DNA of 39,967 bases from Aequorivita vitellina. GTDB taxonomy: Bacteria > Bacteroidota > Bacteroidia > Flavobacteriales > Flavobacteriaceae. Position numbers and translations under genes: made by a program. Location of the stretch: positions 1 to 39,967 of the forward strand of contig NZ_JAIRBA010000033.1 in assembly GCF_022008365.1 (NCBI RefSeq). Direction: 5' to 3'. The notes under the pieces are model-generated. The model searched no databases. It had not been told where the DNA came from and was given only the letters and a program-made list of their open reading frames with translations. Position 1 is the first letter of the stretch. The number at the start of each line of letters is the position of its first letter. Shown piece after piece: positions 23,103-31,700 of this stretch.

Positions 23103-23528
23103 TTGAAAAGAGAAATTGGCAGAATAGACAAAGCAGACTTTCCGCAACTCAATTTAATCAATATTGAGGTGAAAATTGATACTGGGGCGTACACTTCATC
23201 AATTCACTGTAAAAATGTGAAAGTTGAAGACAATTATCTAAAATGTACCTTTTTAGATGAAGAACATCCCAGTTACCACGAAAAAGAATTTGTTTTTGAC
23301 GAATACGATGTAAAAGTAGTGAAAAGCAGTAACGGGCAAGCTCAAGCCCGTTATAGAATTAAAACTGAAATTGTTTTATTTGGAAAAACGCACCCAATTT
23401 ATTTAACATTGAGCGATCGAGAAGAAATGCGTTTCCCCGTACTTTTAGGTCGAAATTTTCTAAGTAGAAAATATGTCGTTGATATAAATAAAACCAACCT
23501 CTCTTATAAACAAAAAATCGAAAAATGA
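23103..23528 (+). CDS. RimB-like retropepsin-fold protein (ATP-dependent zinc protease family, DUF785)
   Basis: A 141-residue protein of the family often annotated as ATP-dependent zinc protease and found with RimK in many bacteria. The aspartic-protease-like motif [13 protein letters not shown] (D26) and the end motif [11 protein letters not shown] are clear. The start is TTG: no in-frame ATG exists between the upstream stop (23013-23015) and this codon, and the protein start [12 protein letters not shown] fits the family. The stop overlaps the start of the second rimK-like gene (ATGA, 23525-23528), indicating translational coupling. In Pseudomonas, RimB works with RimK in controlling S6 glutamylation; a processing or trimming role is inferred here. 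A tandem hexamer tract precedes the gene. Confidence 0.85.
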   Translation: MKREIGRIDKADFPQLNLINIEVKIDTGAYTSSIHCKNVKVEDNYLKCTFLDEEHPSYHEKEFVFDEYDVKVVKSSNGQAQARYRIKTEIVLFGKTHPIYLTLSDREEMRFPVLLGRNFLSRKYVVDINKTNLSYKQKIEK

Positions 23529-24397
23529 ATATTAAAATATTATCGGCAAATGCAAACCTGTACTCTACAAAAAGGCTTGTAGAAGCTGCAAAAGCCAGAA
23601 AACACGATGTTGAGGTTATCAATCACACCAAATGCGATATTGTAATTGAAAAGAAAAACCCCGTAATTATATACAAAGGCCAAAAAATTGAACATACCGA
23701 TGCAATTATCCCTCGTATTGGAGCTTCTGTTACATTTTACGGTACCGCTGTTGTTCGCCAATTTGAAATGATGCGCGTTTTTACCACCACCGAATCGCAA
23801 GCCTTGGTACGCTCGCGCGACAAACTGCGAAGCTTACAAATACTTTCCCGCGCTGGTTTGGGATTGCCTAAAACCGTTTTTACAAACTATTCTAAAAACG
23901 TAAAAGAAATTGTAGATCAAGCTGGTGGCGCCCCCGTAATTATAAAATTGTTGGAAGGAACGCAGGGTATTGGCGTAATTTTAGTCGAAACCCGAAAAGC
24001 CGCCGAATCTGTAATTGAAGCTTTTAATAATTTACAAGCCCGTGTTATTGTGCAGGAATTTATTAAAGAAGCTGGAGGGGCCGATATCCGTGCATTTATT
24101 GTGGATGGCCAAGTTGTGGGCGCTATGAAACGGCAAGGAAAAGAAGGCGAATTTAGAAGTAATTTGCACCGCGGCGGAACGGCTTCGGTTATAAAACTTA
24201 CAGATGAAGAAGAAACGGCCGCTCTAAAAGCAGCCCGAGCTATGGGCTTGGGAATTGCGGGAGTAGATATGCTTCAATCTGCTCGAGGACCGTTGATTTT
24301 AGAAGTAAACTCTTCCCCAGGTTTAGAAGGAATTGAACAGGCTACGGGCAAAGACATTGCAAATCATATTATTAAATATATTGAAAGAAACGTTTAA
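23525..24397 (+). CDS. RimK-family ATP-grasp ligase (copy 2)
   Basis: A 290-residue RimK/LysX-type ATP-grasp enzyme. Seen: [41 protein letters not shown], the ATP-binding [49 protein letters not shown] and the metal-binding [15 protein letters not shown]. All catalytic elements are present. It overlaps the RimB-like gene by 4 bp and is followed after 2 bp by the AstE-like hydrolase, so these three are translated from one message. The close match to E. coli RimK (about 300 residues, same loops) suggests peptide-bond formation at a protein or peptide C-terminus, probably with glutamate. The acceptor is unknown. Confidence 0.9.
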   Translation: MNIKILSANANLYSTKRLVEAAKARKHDVEVINHTKCDIVIEKKNPVIIYKGQKIEHTDAIIPRIGASVTFYGTAVVRQFEMMRVFTTTESQALVRSRDKLRSLQILSRAGLGLPKTVFTNYSKNVKEIVDQAGGAPVIIKLLEGTQGIGVILVETRKAAESVIEAFNNLQARVIVQEFIKEAGGADIRAFIVDGQVVGAMKRQGKEGEFRSNLHRGGTASVIKLTDEEETAALKAARAMGLGIAGVDMLQSARGPLILEVNSSPGLEGIEQATGKDIANHIIKYIERNV

Positions 24398-24399
24398 AA

Positions 24400-25401
24400 A
24401 TGGCTAAAAAGGAAGAACGCGATATTGTAATTTTAAATGAACACGTAGCGCTAGGTGAAAGCAAAACGATCGATTTCAGCATTGCGAAACTTTATACTTC
24501 CACAAAGGTTGAAATTCCAATAATAATTGAACGTTCTAAAATTCCGGGTCCAACGGTCTTAATCACAGCCGCCATCCACGGCGATGAAATAAACGGAGTG
24601 GAAATTGTTCGTCAGCTAATTGCCCGAAAACTCAACAAACCAAAACGAGGCACTATTATCTGCATCCCAATTTTAAACGTCTTTGGGTTTTTAAACGGCG
24701 ATCGCTCCTTCCCCGATGGACGCGACCTCAACAGGGTTTTTCCAGGGACAAAAACGGGTTCGTTGGCGAGTAGGGTTGCGTATCATTTCACCAAAAAAGT
24801 TTTGCCACACGCAGATTATTGCCTCGATTTTCACACGGGCGGCGCCAGTAGATTTAACGCGGCACAGATTAGAATAAAACCTGGTGACGAACGGTTGTTA
24901 GCACTAGCAAAAGTTTTTAACGCACCTTTTACCGTATATTCAAATACTATCGAGAAATCTTATAGAAAAACGTGTCAAAAAATGGGGATTCCTGTTTTGC
25001 TTTTTGAAGGCGGAAAAAGTCGCGAAAGCAACAAGCAAATTGCAAGAGAAGGTGTTGATGGCATTTTGCGTTTCTTAGAACATTTAGATATGTTGGGTAC
25101 CAGACACGCGGCGCCAGAGCCAAATACAAAAACGGTAATTATTGAAAAAAGCAAATGGATTCGTGCCTATAGAAGCGGCCTACTTCACGTAAAAATCGAT
25201 TGCAACAAACACGTGGAGAGAGGTGAGTTCTTAGCAACAATTACAGATCCGTATGGCAAAATGCGTTTCAAGGTTACTTCGCCCAATGAGGGTTATATTA
25301 TCAATGTAAACCAATCGCCAATTGTAAATCAAGGTGATGCAATTTTTCATATTTCAACTCAAAACACAGCAAATACCGAAGATGAGGAAATGGAGGATTG
25401 A
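24400..25401 (+). CDS. Succinylglutamate desuccinylase/aspartoacylase-family zinc hydrolase
   Basis: A 333-residue M14-like zinc enzyme. Zinc ligands are visible as H60 and E63 (AAIHGDEINGVE) and H145 (CLDFHTGG), the substrate-binding DGRDLNRVFPG motif lies at ~106-116, and the catalytic Glu is E203 (LLFEGGKS). A C-terminal beta domain (~245-320, including GYIINVNQSPIVNQGDAIFHI) is present as in AstE-like proteins. The family removes acyl or aminoacyl groups from amino acids and peptides. Starting 2 bp after a RimK-like ligase stop, it is a natural candidate for the reverse reaction or for trimming. The acidic tail (NTEDEEMED) is unusual but short. The substrate is not deducible. Confidence 0.88.
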   Translation: MAKKEERDIVILNEHVALGESKTIDFSIAKLYTSTKVEIPIIIERSKIPGPTVLITAAIHGDEINGVEIVRQLIARKLNKPKRGTIICIPILNVFGFLNGDRSFPDGRDLNRVFPGTKTGSLASRVAYHFTKKVLPHADYCLDFHTGGASRFNAAQIRIKPGDERLLALAKVFNAPFTVYSNTIEKSYRKTCQKMGIPVLLFEGGKSRESNKQIAREGVDGILRFLEHLDMLGTRHAAPEPNTKTVIIEKSKWIRAYRSGLLHVKIDCNKHVERGEFLATITDPYGKMRFKVTSPNEGYIINVNQSPIVNQGDAIFHISTQNTANTEDEEMED

Positions 25402-25457
25402 GGTTTTCTACTTTTGAATTTATTCTCTGGTTAGATTTTAAATGAAATTTATAAAGT

Positions 25458-26027
25458 ATGTCAGATAAAGCTACTTTGCGTATAAAATATAAAAAGCTGC
25501 GAGAGCATTTTTCTGAAAAAGCAGTTGAAGAAATGAGTCTTCAAATTGCAAATCAGGCGTTAAAACTTCCCATTTGGGATAAAACGTATTACCATATTTT
25601 TCTCACTATTTCAGAAAAAAAAGAAGTTAATACTGAATATTTACTTCATATTCTTCAGGGAAAGGATAAAAGCATCGTCATTTCAAAAGCAGAATTTTCA
25701 ACGGGTGAAATGCAGCATTTCTTGCTACAGGAAAACACCGAAATACGAACTTCAAAATACGGAATTCCGGAACCAGTCGCAGGATTAACAATTTCACCAG
25801 AAATTATAGATGTTGTCTTCGTTCCGCTATTGGCTTACGATCAACTAGGACATAGAGTGGGTTACGGAAAAGGGTTTTACGATCGTTTTTTAGCAAAATG
25901 CACTCCCAATACAGTTTTCGTGGGACTTTCTTTTTTTGATGCCGAGCTTGCAATATCTTTTGAATCCAACGATATTCCTTTAGATTTTTGTGTCACGCCA
26001 AAAACCAGTATCGATTTTAGAAAATAA
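25458..26027 (+). CDS. 5-formyltetrahydrofolate cyclo-ligase
   Basis: A 189-residue cytosolic enzyme that turns 5-formyl-THF and ATP into 5,10-methenyl-THF, returning a dead-end folate to one-carbon metabolism. The N-terminal helix LRIKYKKLREHFSEK and the ATP-binding/catalytic segment VFVPLLAYDQLGHRVGYGKG followed by FYDRFL are diagnostic. Length is typical. It lies 56 bp after the AstE-like gene on the same strand; a functional link with the RimK cluster is not apparent. Confidence 0.93.
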   Translation: MSDKATLRIKYKKLREHFSEKAVEEMSLQIANQALKLPIWDKTYYHIFLTISEKKEVNTEYLLHILQGKDKSIVISKAEFSTGEMQHFLLQENTEIRTSKYGIPEPVAGLTISPEIIDVVFVPLLAYDQLGHRVGYGKGFYDRFLAKCTPNTVFVGLSFFDAELAISFESNDIPLDFCVTPKTSIDFRK

Positions 26028-26072
26028 GCCTGTATCTTTAACGACAGAAATCGTTTAAAAACCAAAAAATTC

Positions 26073-26363
26073 ATGGAGTTTTCAAGAATTGAACCCAGTG
26101 GTAATCCACCAGAAAATTATTTAATTTTCGCAATCCTGATGACCATATTCTGTTGCTGGCCCGTGGGTATTTTTGCTATCCTAAAAGCCACAAAAGTACG
26201 AGAATTGTGGGCTATGGGCGATGAAGTAGGTGCGCAAAAAGCTGCAGATGACGCTAAAAAATTAACTATTTGGGGCGCTGTGGCTGCTTTTGTTTTAATT
26301 ATAATTCCTGTGATAATTTTATTTTCAATGGGTATTTTCGCAACTTTAATGGATGCAGCTTAA
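26073..26363 (+). CDS. CD225/dispanin family membrane protein
   Basis: A 96-residue protein with two hydrophobic helices (~16-38 and ~67-92). Between them is the CD225 signature: FCCWPVGIFAILKATKVREL then a short amphipathic loop GDEVGAQKAADDAKKLTIWG. Bacterial members share the fold of interferon-induced transmembrane proteins but have no settled role. The 3' end overlaps the DUF2752 gene by 11 bp. A -7-like TATCTTTA lies at 26033-26040. Confidence 0.88.
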   Translation: MEFSRIEPSGNPPENYLIFAILMTIFCCWPVGIFAILKATKVRELWAMGDEVGAQKAADDAKKLTIWGAVAAFVLIIIPVIILFSMGIFATLMDAA

Positions 26364-26763
26364 AACGTTTCATAAAATAGGACTAATTACAGTTTTACTG
26401 CTAAGTTTTGTATTTGTATATTATTTTTTCAACCCCGCTTCAAATTTTTTCATTCCCTGCCCCTTTCATTATTTAACTGGATTTTACTGCCCGGGTTGCG
26501 GCTCGCAGCGTGCCATTCATTTATTACTACACGGCGATGTTTTTGGAGCGTTTCGGTTTAACCCATTAATGGTGCTAACCTTGCCTATTTTAATTTATGG
26601 ATTGGGACTAACACTTGCCAATTGGATATTTGGCACCCAAAAAAGGTTTATGCTTTTCTATAGCAAGCTCTTTATTTTCGGGTATTTTGGTTTGGCAATT
26701 CTATTTTGGATCTTACGGAATTTGCCATTTTATCCTTTTAATTTGCTCGCGCCAACCGCTTAA
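26353..26763 (+). CDS. DUF2752 membrane protein
   Basis: A 136-residue protein with about three transmembrane helices (~10-27, 67-90, 98-122) and the family's cysteine motif FYCPGCGSQRAIHLLLHG (~43-60). DUF2752 proteins are common in Bacteroidetes, often beside CD225 proteins. The paired cysteines suggest metal binding or redox chemistry, but no function is established. The start lies inside the CD225 gene, so expression is probably coupled. Confidence 0.88.
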   Translation: MQLKTFHKIGLITVLLLSFVFVYYFFNPASNFFIPCPFHYLTGFYCPGCGSQRAIHLLLHGDVFGAFRFNPLMVLTLPILIYGLGLTLANWIFGTQKRFMLFYSKLFIFGYFGLAILFWILRNLPFYPFNLLAPTA

Positions 26764-26801
26764 AATATTGAAGAAAATAACTATATGGATTTTTAGAATT
26801 A

Positions 26802-26821
26802 CCACCCGTTTTAACAGGTGG
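26802..26821. terminator. Possible bidirectional terminator hairpin
   Basis: CCACC (26802-26806) and GGTGG (26817-26821) flank a short inner GTT/AAC pairing, between the convergent DUF2752 and lspA genes. There is no clear T-run, so this is tentative. Confidence 0.3.
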
Positions 26822-26869
26822 ATTAACACCGCCAAAATTTAACGGATTTTAACCCAAAAAAAGCTTAAT

Positions 26870-27484
26870 TTATAATTCAGTGTCCTCTTTTTTCGGAAAA
26901 GCTTTTTTGTTGAAAAGAAGCAGTAAAATTACCCCAATACTTATTGAAGAATCGGCAACGTTAAAAACGGGGTCAAAAAAAGTGAAGTATTCACCCCCCC
27001 AAAACGGAACCCATTCTGGCAATGTACCTCCGTAAAGCGGGAAGTAAAGCATATCTACCACTTTTCCGTGAAATAGGGTGCCGTAACCTCCGTCCTCAGG
27101 GAATAATGTGGCTACTTGATGATGACTATCATTAAAAATAATTCCGTAAAAAACAGAATCGATAATGTTGCCCAAAGCCCCAGCGAAGATTAGAGCCACA
27201 CAAAAAATGAGGATGGTGGGCATATTTTTCCGAACGGAATCCCACAACCAATAACCAATACCACCAATTGCAACAATTCTAAAAAGCGTTAAGAAAAGTT
27301 TGCCATATTCGCCCGGAATTTTCGCTCCCCAAGCCATTCCTTCGTTTTCAACAAAAAGAATTCTAAACCAATCAAACACGCGAATTTCTTCACCTAATAC
27401 AAAGTGCGTTTTAATATAATATTTTGAAATCTGATCTATTAATAAAATCAGAACGATGATGACTGTAGCTTTCTTTAGGCTCAT
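26870..27484 (-). CDS. lspA: Lipoprotein signal peptidase (signal peptidase II)
   Basis: A 204-residue inner-membrane aspartic protease that removes signal peptides from prolipoproteins. It has four transmembrane helices with the catalytic aspartates D109 (GALGNIIDS) and D178 (FNVADSSIS), and N-terminal VLILLIDQISKYYIK. It is longer than the ~160 residue E. coli enzyme because of a loop after D109 (~115-140), typical of Bacteroidetes. Several lipoproteins in this window (at 1081, 9882 and 32288) would be substrates. A GC hairpin (27490-27507) sits immediately in front of the ATG and would cover the region where a ribosome binding site normally lies. The gene is separated from the DUF4097-like gene upstream by 135 bp. 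Confidence 0.95.
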   Translation of the reverse strand: MSLKKATVIIVLILLIDQISKYYIKTHFVLGEEIRVFDWFRILFVENEGMAWGAKIPGEYGKLFLTLFRIVAIGGIGYWLWDSVRKNMPTILIFCVALIFAGALGNIIDSVFYGIIFNDSHHQVATLFPEDGGYGTLFHGKVVDMLYFPLYGGTLPEWVPFWGGEYFTFFDPVFNVADSSISIGVILLLLFNKKAFPKKEDTEL

Positions 27485-27489
27485 AACAT

Positions 27490-27579
27490 TCCCCGCAAAG
27501 GCGGGGATCTCATTAAATTTGTAAAATAATTAACTTCGCAAAACGAAAGCCCTCCTTCAACATCGTAGCATGGCTACGA
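27490..27579. repeat. Two perfect hairpins in front of lspA
   Basis: TCCCCGC/GCGGGGA with an AAAG loop occupies 27490-27507, and TCGTAGC/GCTACGA with an ATG loop occupies 27563-27579. Both are perfect 7-bp stems in a 135-bp gap with no gene. The sequences look like dispersed flavobacterial repeats rather than terminators: no T-runs follow. The first would overlap the translation initiation region of lspA. Confidence 0.6.
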
Positions 27580-27619
27580 AGACCGAAACGCTTCTATGGG
27601 CGTGGCAAAAATAGCAATA

Positions 27620-28249
27620 TTATTTGGTTTGCAGCAGCATAATATTGCCGTTGACACTTTCAGCTTCAATAAGAAATCTTCCACCCTTGGGAAGTGTATT
27701 ATTAACAGTGCCATGCTTTGAAATTGCCCTTCCCGAAACATGCATTTTGGCAAGAACACTTATGTCTCCGTTTGCTGTTTTTAAGTGCGCATTTCCTAAG
27801 AAATTAGTTAGCGTACAACTTCCATTTTGTAGAGAAACCGCCAGTTTTTTAATGTTTCCCGTAGCTTCCAACGAAGCCAATTCCGATTTAATTTTTACTG
27901 AAATATTTTCCGGAATAAAAAGCATTATTTCAACTGCCATTAGTTTATGCGCAGCCAGTTTATCATTTTCAAAAGCAAAATAAGGCATCAATCCCGTTTT
28001 CAATGAAAGCGTTCCGTTTAAAAAGTTTTCTTCAATAATTATGGCTTCGGAATGTTCCCCAGAAATTTTAGCTTTAATTTGAATAGTTTCTCTTTTGGAA
28101 CCAAAAATTTCAATCTTAAAAATAGCATCATCTTCAATATACAACGCGTGAAGTCCTTCGGCAGCAAATTCCTTCTCGAGAACTTTTTGAGCCACGACGC
28201 AATGAATTCCGAAGCAAATAAAAACAATTATAAAAAATGTTTTGTGCAT
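27620..28249 (-). CDS. Secreted beta-rich protein, DUF4097/adhesin-like
   Basis: A 209-residue protein with a signal peptide (MHKTFFIIVFICFGIHCVVA) and no lipobox. The mature part consists of alternating short beta-strand patterns (IFKIEIFG, QIKAKISGEH, LSLKTGL, SVKIKSELASLEATGNIKKL, TLTNFLGNAHLKTANGDISV). This resembles the GIN/DUF4097 beta-helix-like putative adhesin domains. The family assignment is by pattern only. The gene lies between the ileS-dksA unit (closed by a terminator at 28283-28311) and lspA. A periplasmic or surface location is inferred; no function is known. Confidence 0.7.
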   Translation of the reverse strand: MHKTFFIIVFICFGIHCVVAQKVLEKEFAAEGLHALYIEDDAIFKIEIFGSKRETIQIKAKISGEHSEAIIIEENFLNGTLSLKTGLMPYFAFENDKLAAHKLMAVEIMLFIPENISVKIKSELASLEATGNIKKLAVSLQNGSCTLTNFLGNAHLKTANGDISVLAKMHVSGRAISKHGTVNNTLPKGGRFLIEAESVNGNIMLLQTK

Positions 28250-28282
28250 CGTTTTAAATATAATAATTCAAAAACGGTCAAC

Positions 28283-28311
28283 AAAAAAGCCCCACTGTTT
28301 AAGATGGGGCT
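28283..28311 (-). terminator. Terminator of the ileS-dksA-like operon
   Basis: AGCCCCA (28288-28294) pairs with TGGGGCT (28305-28311). On the minus strand the stem is followed by TTTTT at 28287-28283. It lies 25 bp after the stop of the DksA-like gene. Confidence 0.88.
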
Positions 28312-28335
28312 AATTGTGTTTTTGTAGTCCAGAAA

Positions 28336-28719
28336 CTACTTTTGTAAATTCTTAGCCTCGATGCTTAAAGTAGCGTGTGGCACGAGTTTTAAACGTTCTT
28401 TATTGATCAATTTACCAGTTACGCGACAAACGCCGTAAGTTTTATTTTCTATACGCACCAATGCATTTTTAAGGTCGCGAATAAATTTTTCCTGACGTAT
28501 GGCAAGTTGCGAGTTTGCTTCTTTGCTCATCACCTCGCTGCCTTCATCAAAAGCTTTAAAGGTAGGCGAAGTATCGTCTGTACCGTTATTACTGTCGTTT
28601 TTATACGAACTTTGAATCAACTCCAATTGTTCGGTTGCCTTTTTTATTTTATCGTTTAAAAGTAATCTAAATTCTTCCAGTTCGGCATCTGAATATCTGG
28701 TTCTTCCTGTGTCTGTCAT
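28336..28719 (-). CDS. TraR/DksA-like protein with degenerate zinc finger
   Basis: A 127-residue protein with a long N-terminal coiled coil (~10-95, LEEFRLLLNDKIKKATEQLE ... EVMSKEANSQLAIRQEKFI) and a C-terminal segment YGVCRVTGKLINKERLKLVP followed by HATLSIEAK. Only one cysteine of the four that bind zinc in DksA/TraR remains, as is usual for the Bacteroidetes branch. DksA-type proteins enter the RNA polymerase secondary channel and modulate transcription initiation; whether this one does so is inferred. It starts 2 bp after ileS ends, so the two are co-transcribed, and the operon ends at the terminator at 28283-28311. Confidence 0.9.
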   Translation of the reverse strand: MTDTGRTRYSDAELEEFRLLLNDKIKKATEQLELIQSSYKNDSNNGTDDTSPTFKAFDEGSEVMSKEANSQLAIRQEKFIRDLKNALVRIENKTYGVCRVTGKLINKERLKLVPHATLSIEAKNLQK

Positions 28720-28721
28720 GA

Positions 28722-31700
28722 TTAATGTTTTTTAATACGTATTTGGGTTTCAATATCGTCAAATGCAATTTCTGTTCCTTCTTCAATATTCGGTTGAAAT
28801 TGCAAAACCTCTGTTAATGTTTCTTCTTTTATATATGCTAGGTTTTGTTTTACCGCCACCTCTAATGCTTCGTTATTTTTAAGTGTAACCTCAATGCGGT
28901 TTGTTACTTCAAACCCGCTGTCTTTTCGCAGGTTTTGAATTCTGTTTACCAGCTCTCGGGCAATTCCTTCGTTTTTTAATTCAGGCGTTATTGTTACATC
29001 GAGCGCGACAGTAACTCCATTTGCATTTGCAACCAACCAGCCCTCAATGTCCTGCGAACTAATTATTACATCTTCGAGTGCCAATGTAGTACTTTTTTCA
29101 TTAATAAAAACTGATATTTCCCCGTCTTTCTCTAAAATAGCAATTTGTTGTTGATTAAAAGCTGAAATAGTGGCTGCCACTGCTTTCATATCTTTTCCAA
29201 ATCGCGGGCCAAGGGCTTTAAAATTTGGCTTTATCTGTTTTACCAATATGCCAGAGCCTTCGTCTATCAGTTCTATTTCTTTTACGTTTACTTCGCATTT
29301 TATTAAATCTGAAACCGCTAAAATTTCCTCTTTTTCAGAATCTTCCAAAACCGGAATCATTATTTTTTGAAGCGGTTGGCGCACTTTTATTTTCTCCTTT
29401 TGACGTAAAGAAAGTACGAGCGACGATATGGTTTGTGCTTTCTGCATCTTGTGCTCTAACTTTTTGTTGATGAACGAAATATCTGCTTTCGGGAAATCGG
29501 TTAAATGTACCGATGCTTCGGCTCCGCTCTGCAACCTTCGTTCATTTGCAATACCCGAGCTTAGATCTTTATAGAGTCTATCCATAAAGAATGGAGCCAC
29601 AGGAGCGCCTAGTTTTGCTACGGTTTCCAAACACGTATAAAGTGTTTGATAGGCCGAAATTTTATCGTCGTTATAACTGCCCTTCCAGTATCTTCTTCGG
29701 CTTAAGCGTACAAACCAATTGCTTAAATTTTCCTGCACAAATTCCGAAATAGCGCGCGTTGCCTTTGTAGGCTCATAATCGGCATAATATTCGTCTACTT
29801 TTTGGATAAGGGAGTGTAATTCTGAAAGTATCCAACGGTCAATTTCCGGACGTTTTGCCAGCGGAAGATCCTGCTCAATATACTCAAAATTATCGAGATT
29901 GGCGTAGAGACTGAAAAAACTATACGTATTATAAAGCGTTCCGAAGAATTTATTGCGCACCTCTGAAATTCCGTCTTGGTCAAATTTTAAATTGTCCCAC
30001 GGATTTGCATTGCTAATCATATACCAACGTGTGGCATCTGGCCCATACACGTCTAAAGTTTCAAATGGATCTACAGCATTGCCCAAACGTTTGCTCATTT
30101 TCTGACCGTTTTTGTCTAAAACTAGTCCGTTTGAAACTACGTTTTTATAAGCAACATCGTCAAAAACCATGGTTGCTATTGCGTGTAATGTATAAAACCA
30201 ACCACGCGTTTGATCTACACCTTCAGCAATAAAATCTGCTTTGCGCCACGTATTTTCTACCTTCTCTTTGTTTTCAAAAGGATAATGCCATTGTGCGTAC
30301 GGCATGCTTCCACTGTCAAACCAAACATCTATTAAATCGGCTTCGCGCTTCATTGGCTTTCCGCTTGGCGAAACAAGGGTTATTCCGTCAACTATATTTT
30401 TATGAAGATCTACATTTGCGTAGTTTTCTTCGGAAAAATCGCCAGGTTTAAACTCCTCAAAAATATCGTTGGTCATAAAACCAGCGGCGACAGCTTTTTG
30501 CATTTCTGCTTTTAATTCTTCAACAGAACCTATTATAATTTCTTCTTTTCCATCTTCGGTTCTCCAAATTGGCAACGGGATTCCCCAATAGCGCGAACGC
30601 GAAAGGTTCCAATCGTTGGCATTTGCAAGCCAATTTCCAAAACGACCTTCGCCGGTAGCTTTTGGCTTCCAGTTAATTTCTTTGTTAAGCTCGAACATTC
30701 TATCGCGAAATTCGGTAACTTTTATAAACCAAGAATCTAAGGGATAATATAGAATTGGCTTATCTGTACGCCAGCAATTTGGATAGCTGTGTAAATATTT
30801 TTCTACTTTGAAGGCTTTATTTTCAGTCTTCAATTTAATTGCCAGCTCAACATCTACAGATTTCTCCGGCTCCTCTCCTTCGTCGTAATATTCGTTTTTT
30901 ACGTATTTACCCGCCAGTTCTTTCATTTCTGGACGAAACTTTCCTTGAAGATCAACTAATGGAACGAGGTTACCGTTTTCGTCTTTTACCAACATTGGTG
31001 GTATTTCGGGCACTGCTTCTTTTGCAACTTTAGCATCATCTGCACCAAAAGTTGGCGCGGTGTGTACAATACCCGTTCCGTCTTCGGTAGTAACAAAATC
31101 GCCAGCAATAATTCTGAATGCATTTTCAGGATTGTCGTGTGGCTTCACGTAGTCTAGTAATTGTTCGTAACGAATGCCTAACAAAGCTGCGCCTTTAAAC
31201 TCCTTTGCAATAAAATACGGAATCAATTTATCGCCTTGAGTGAAGGATTCTAAAGATTCTTCATTTGGCTTTTCTTCATATTTATTTGCGAATTGACTCG
31301 CAACCAAGTTTTTCGCCAACACAACATTTATTGGCTGAAATGTGTATTGGTTAAAAGTTTTCACCAAAACATAATCAATCTTTGCGCCAACTGTAAGTGC
31401 CGTATTACTCGGAAGCGTCCAAGGAGTAGTCGTCCAAGCGAGGAACCAAATATTGTTTGATTCTTCTGCCAAGAAATCGGGCAAAGTTTCGGCCATTGCC
31501 TTAAACTGGGCAACTACCGTGGTGTCTGTAATATCTTGATAGGTACCGGGTTGGTTGAGTTCGTGTGAACTTAAACCTGTTCCCGCTTTTGGGGAGTAGG
31601 GCTGGATAGTGTACCCTTTATAAATTAAATTCTTGTTGTAAATTTCTTTCAAAAGCCACCAAACGGTTTCCATATATTTTGGCTCGTAAGTAACATACGG

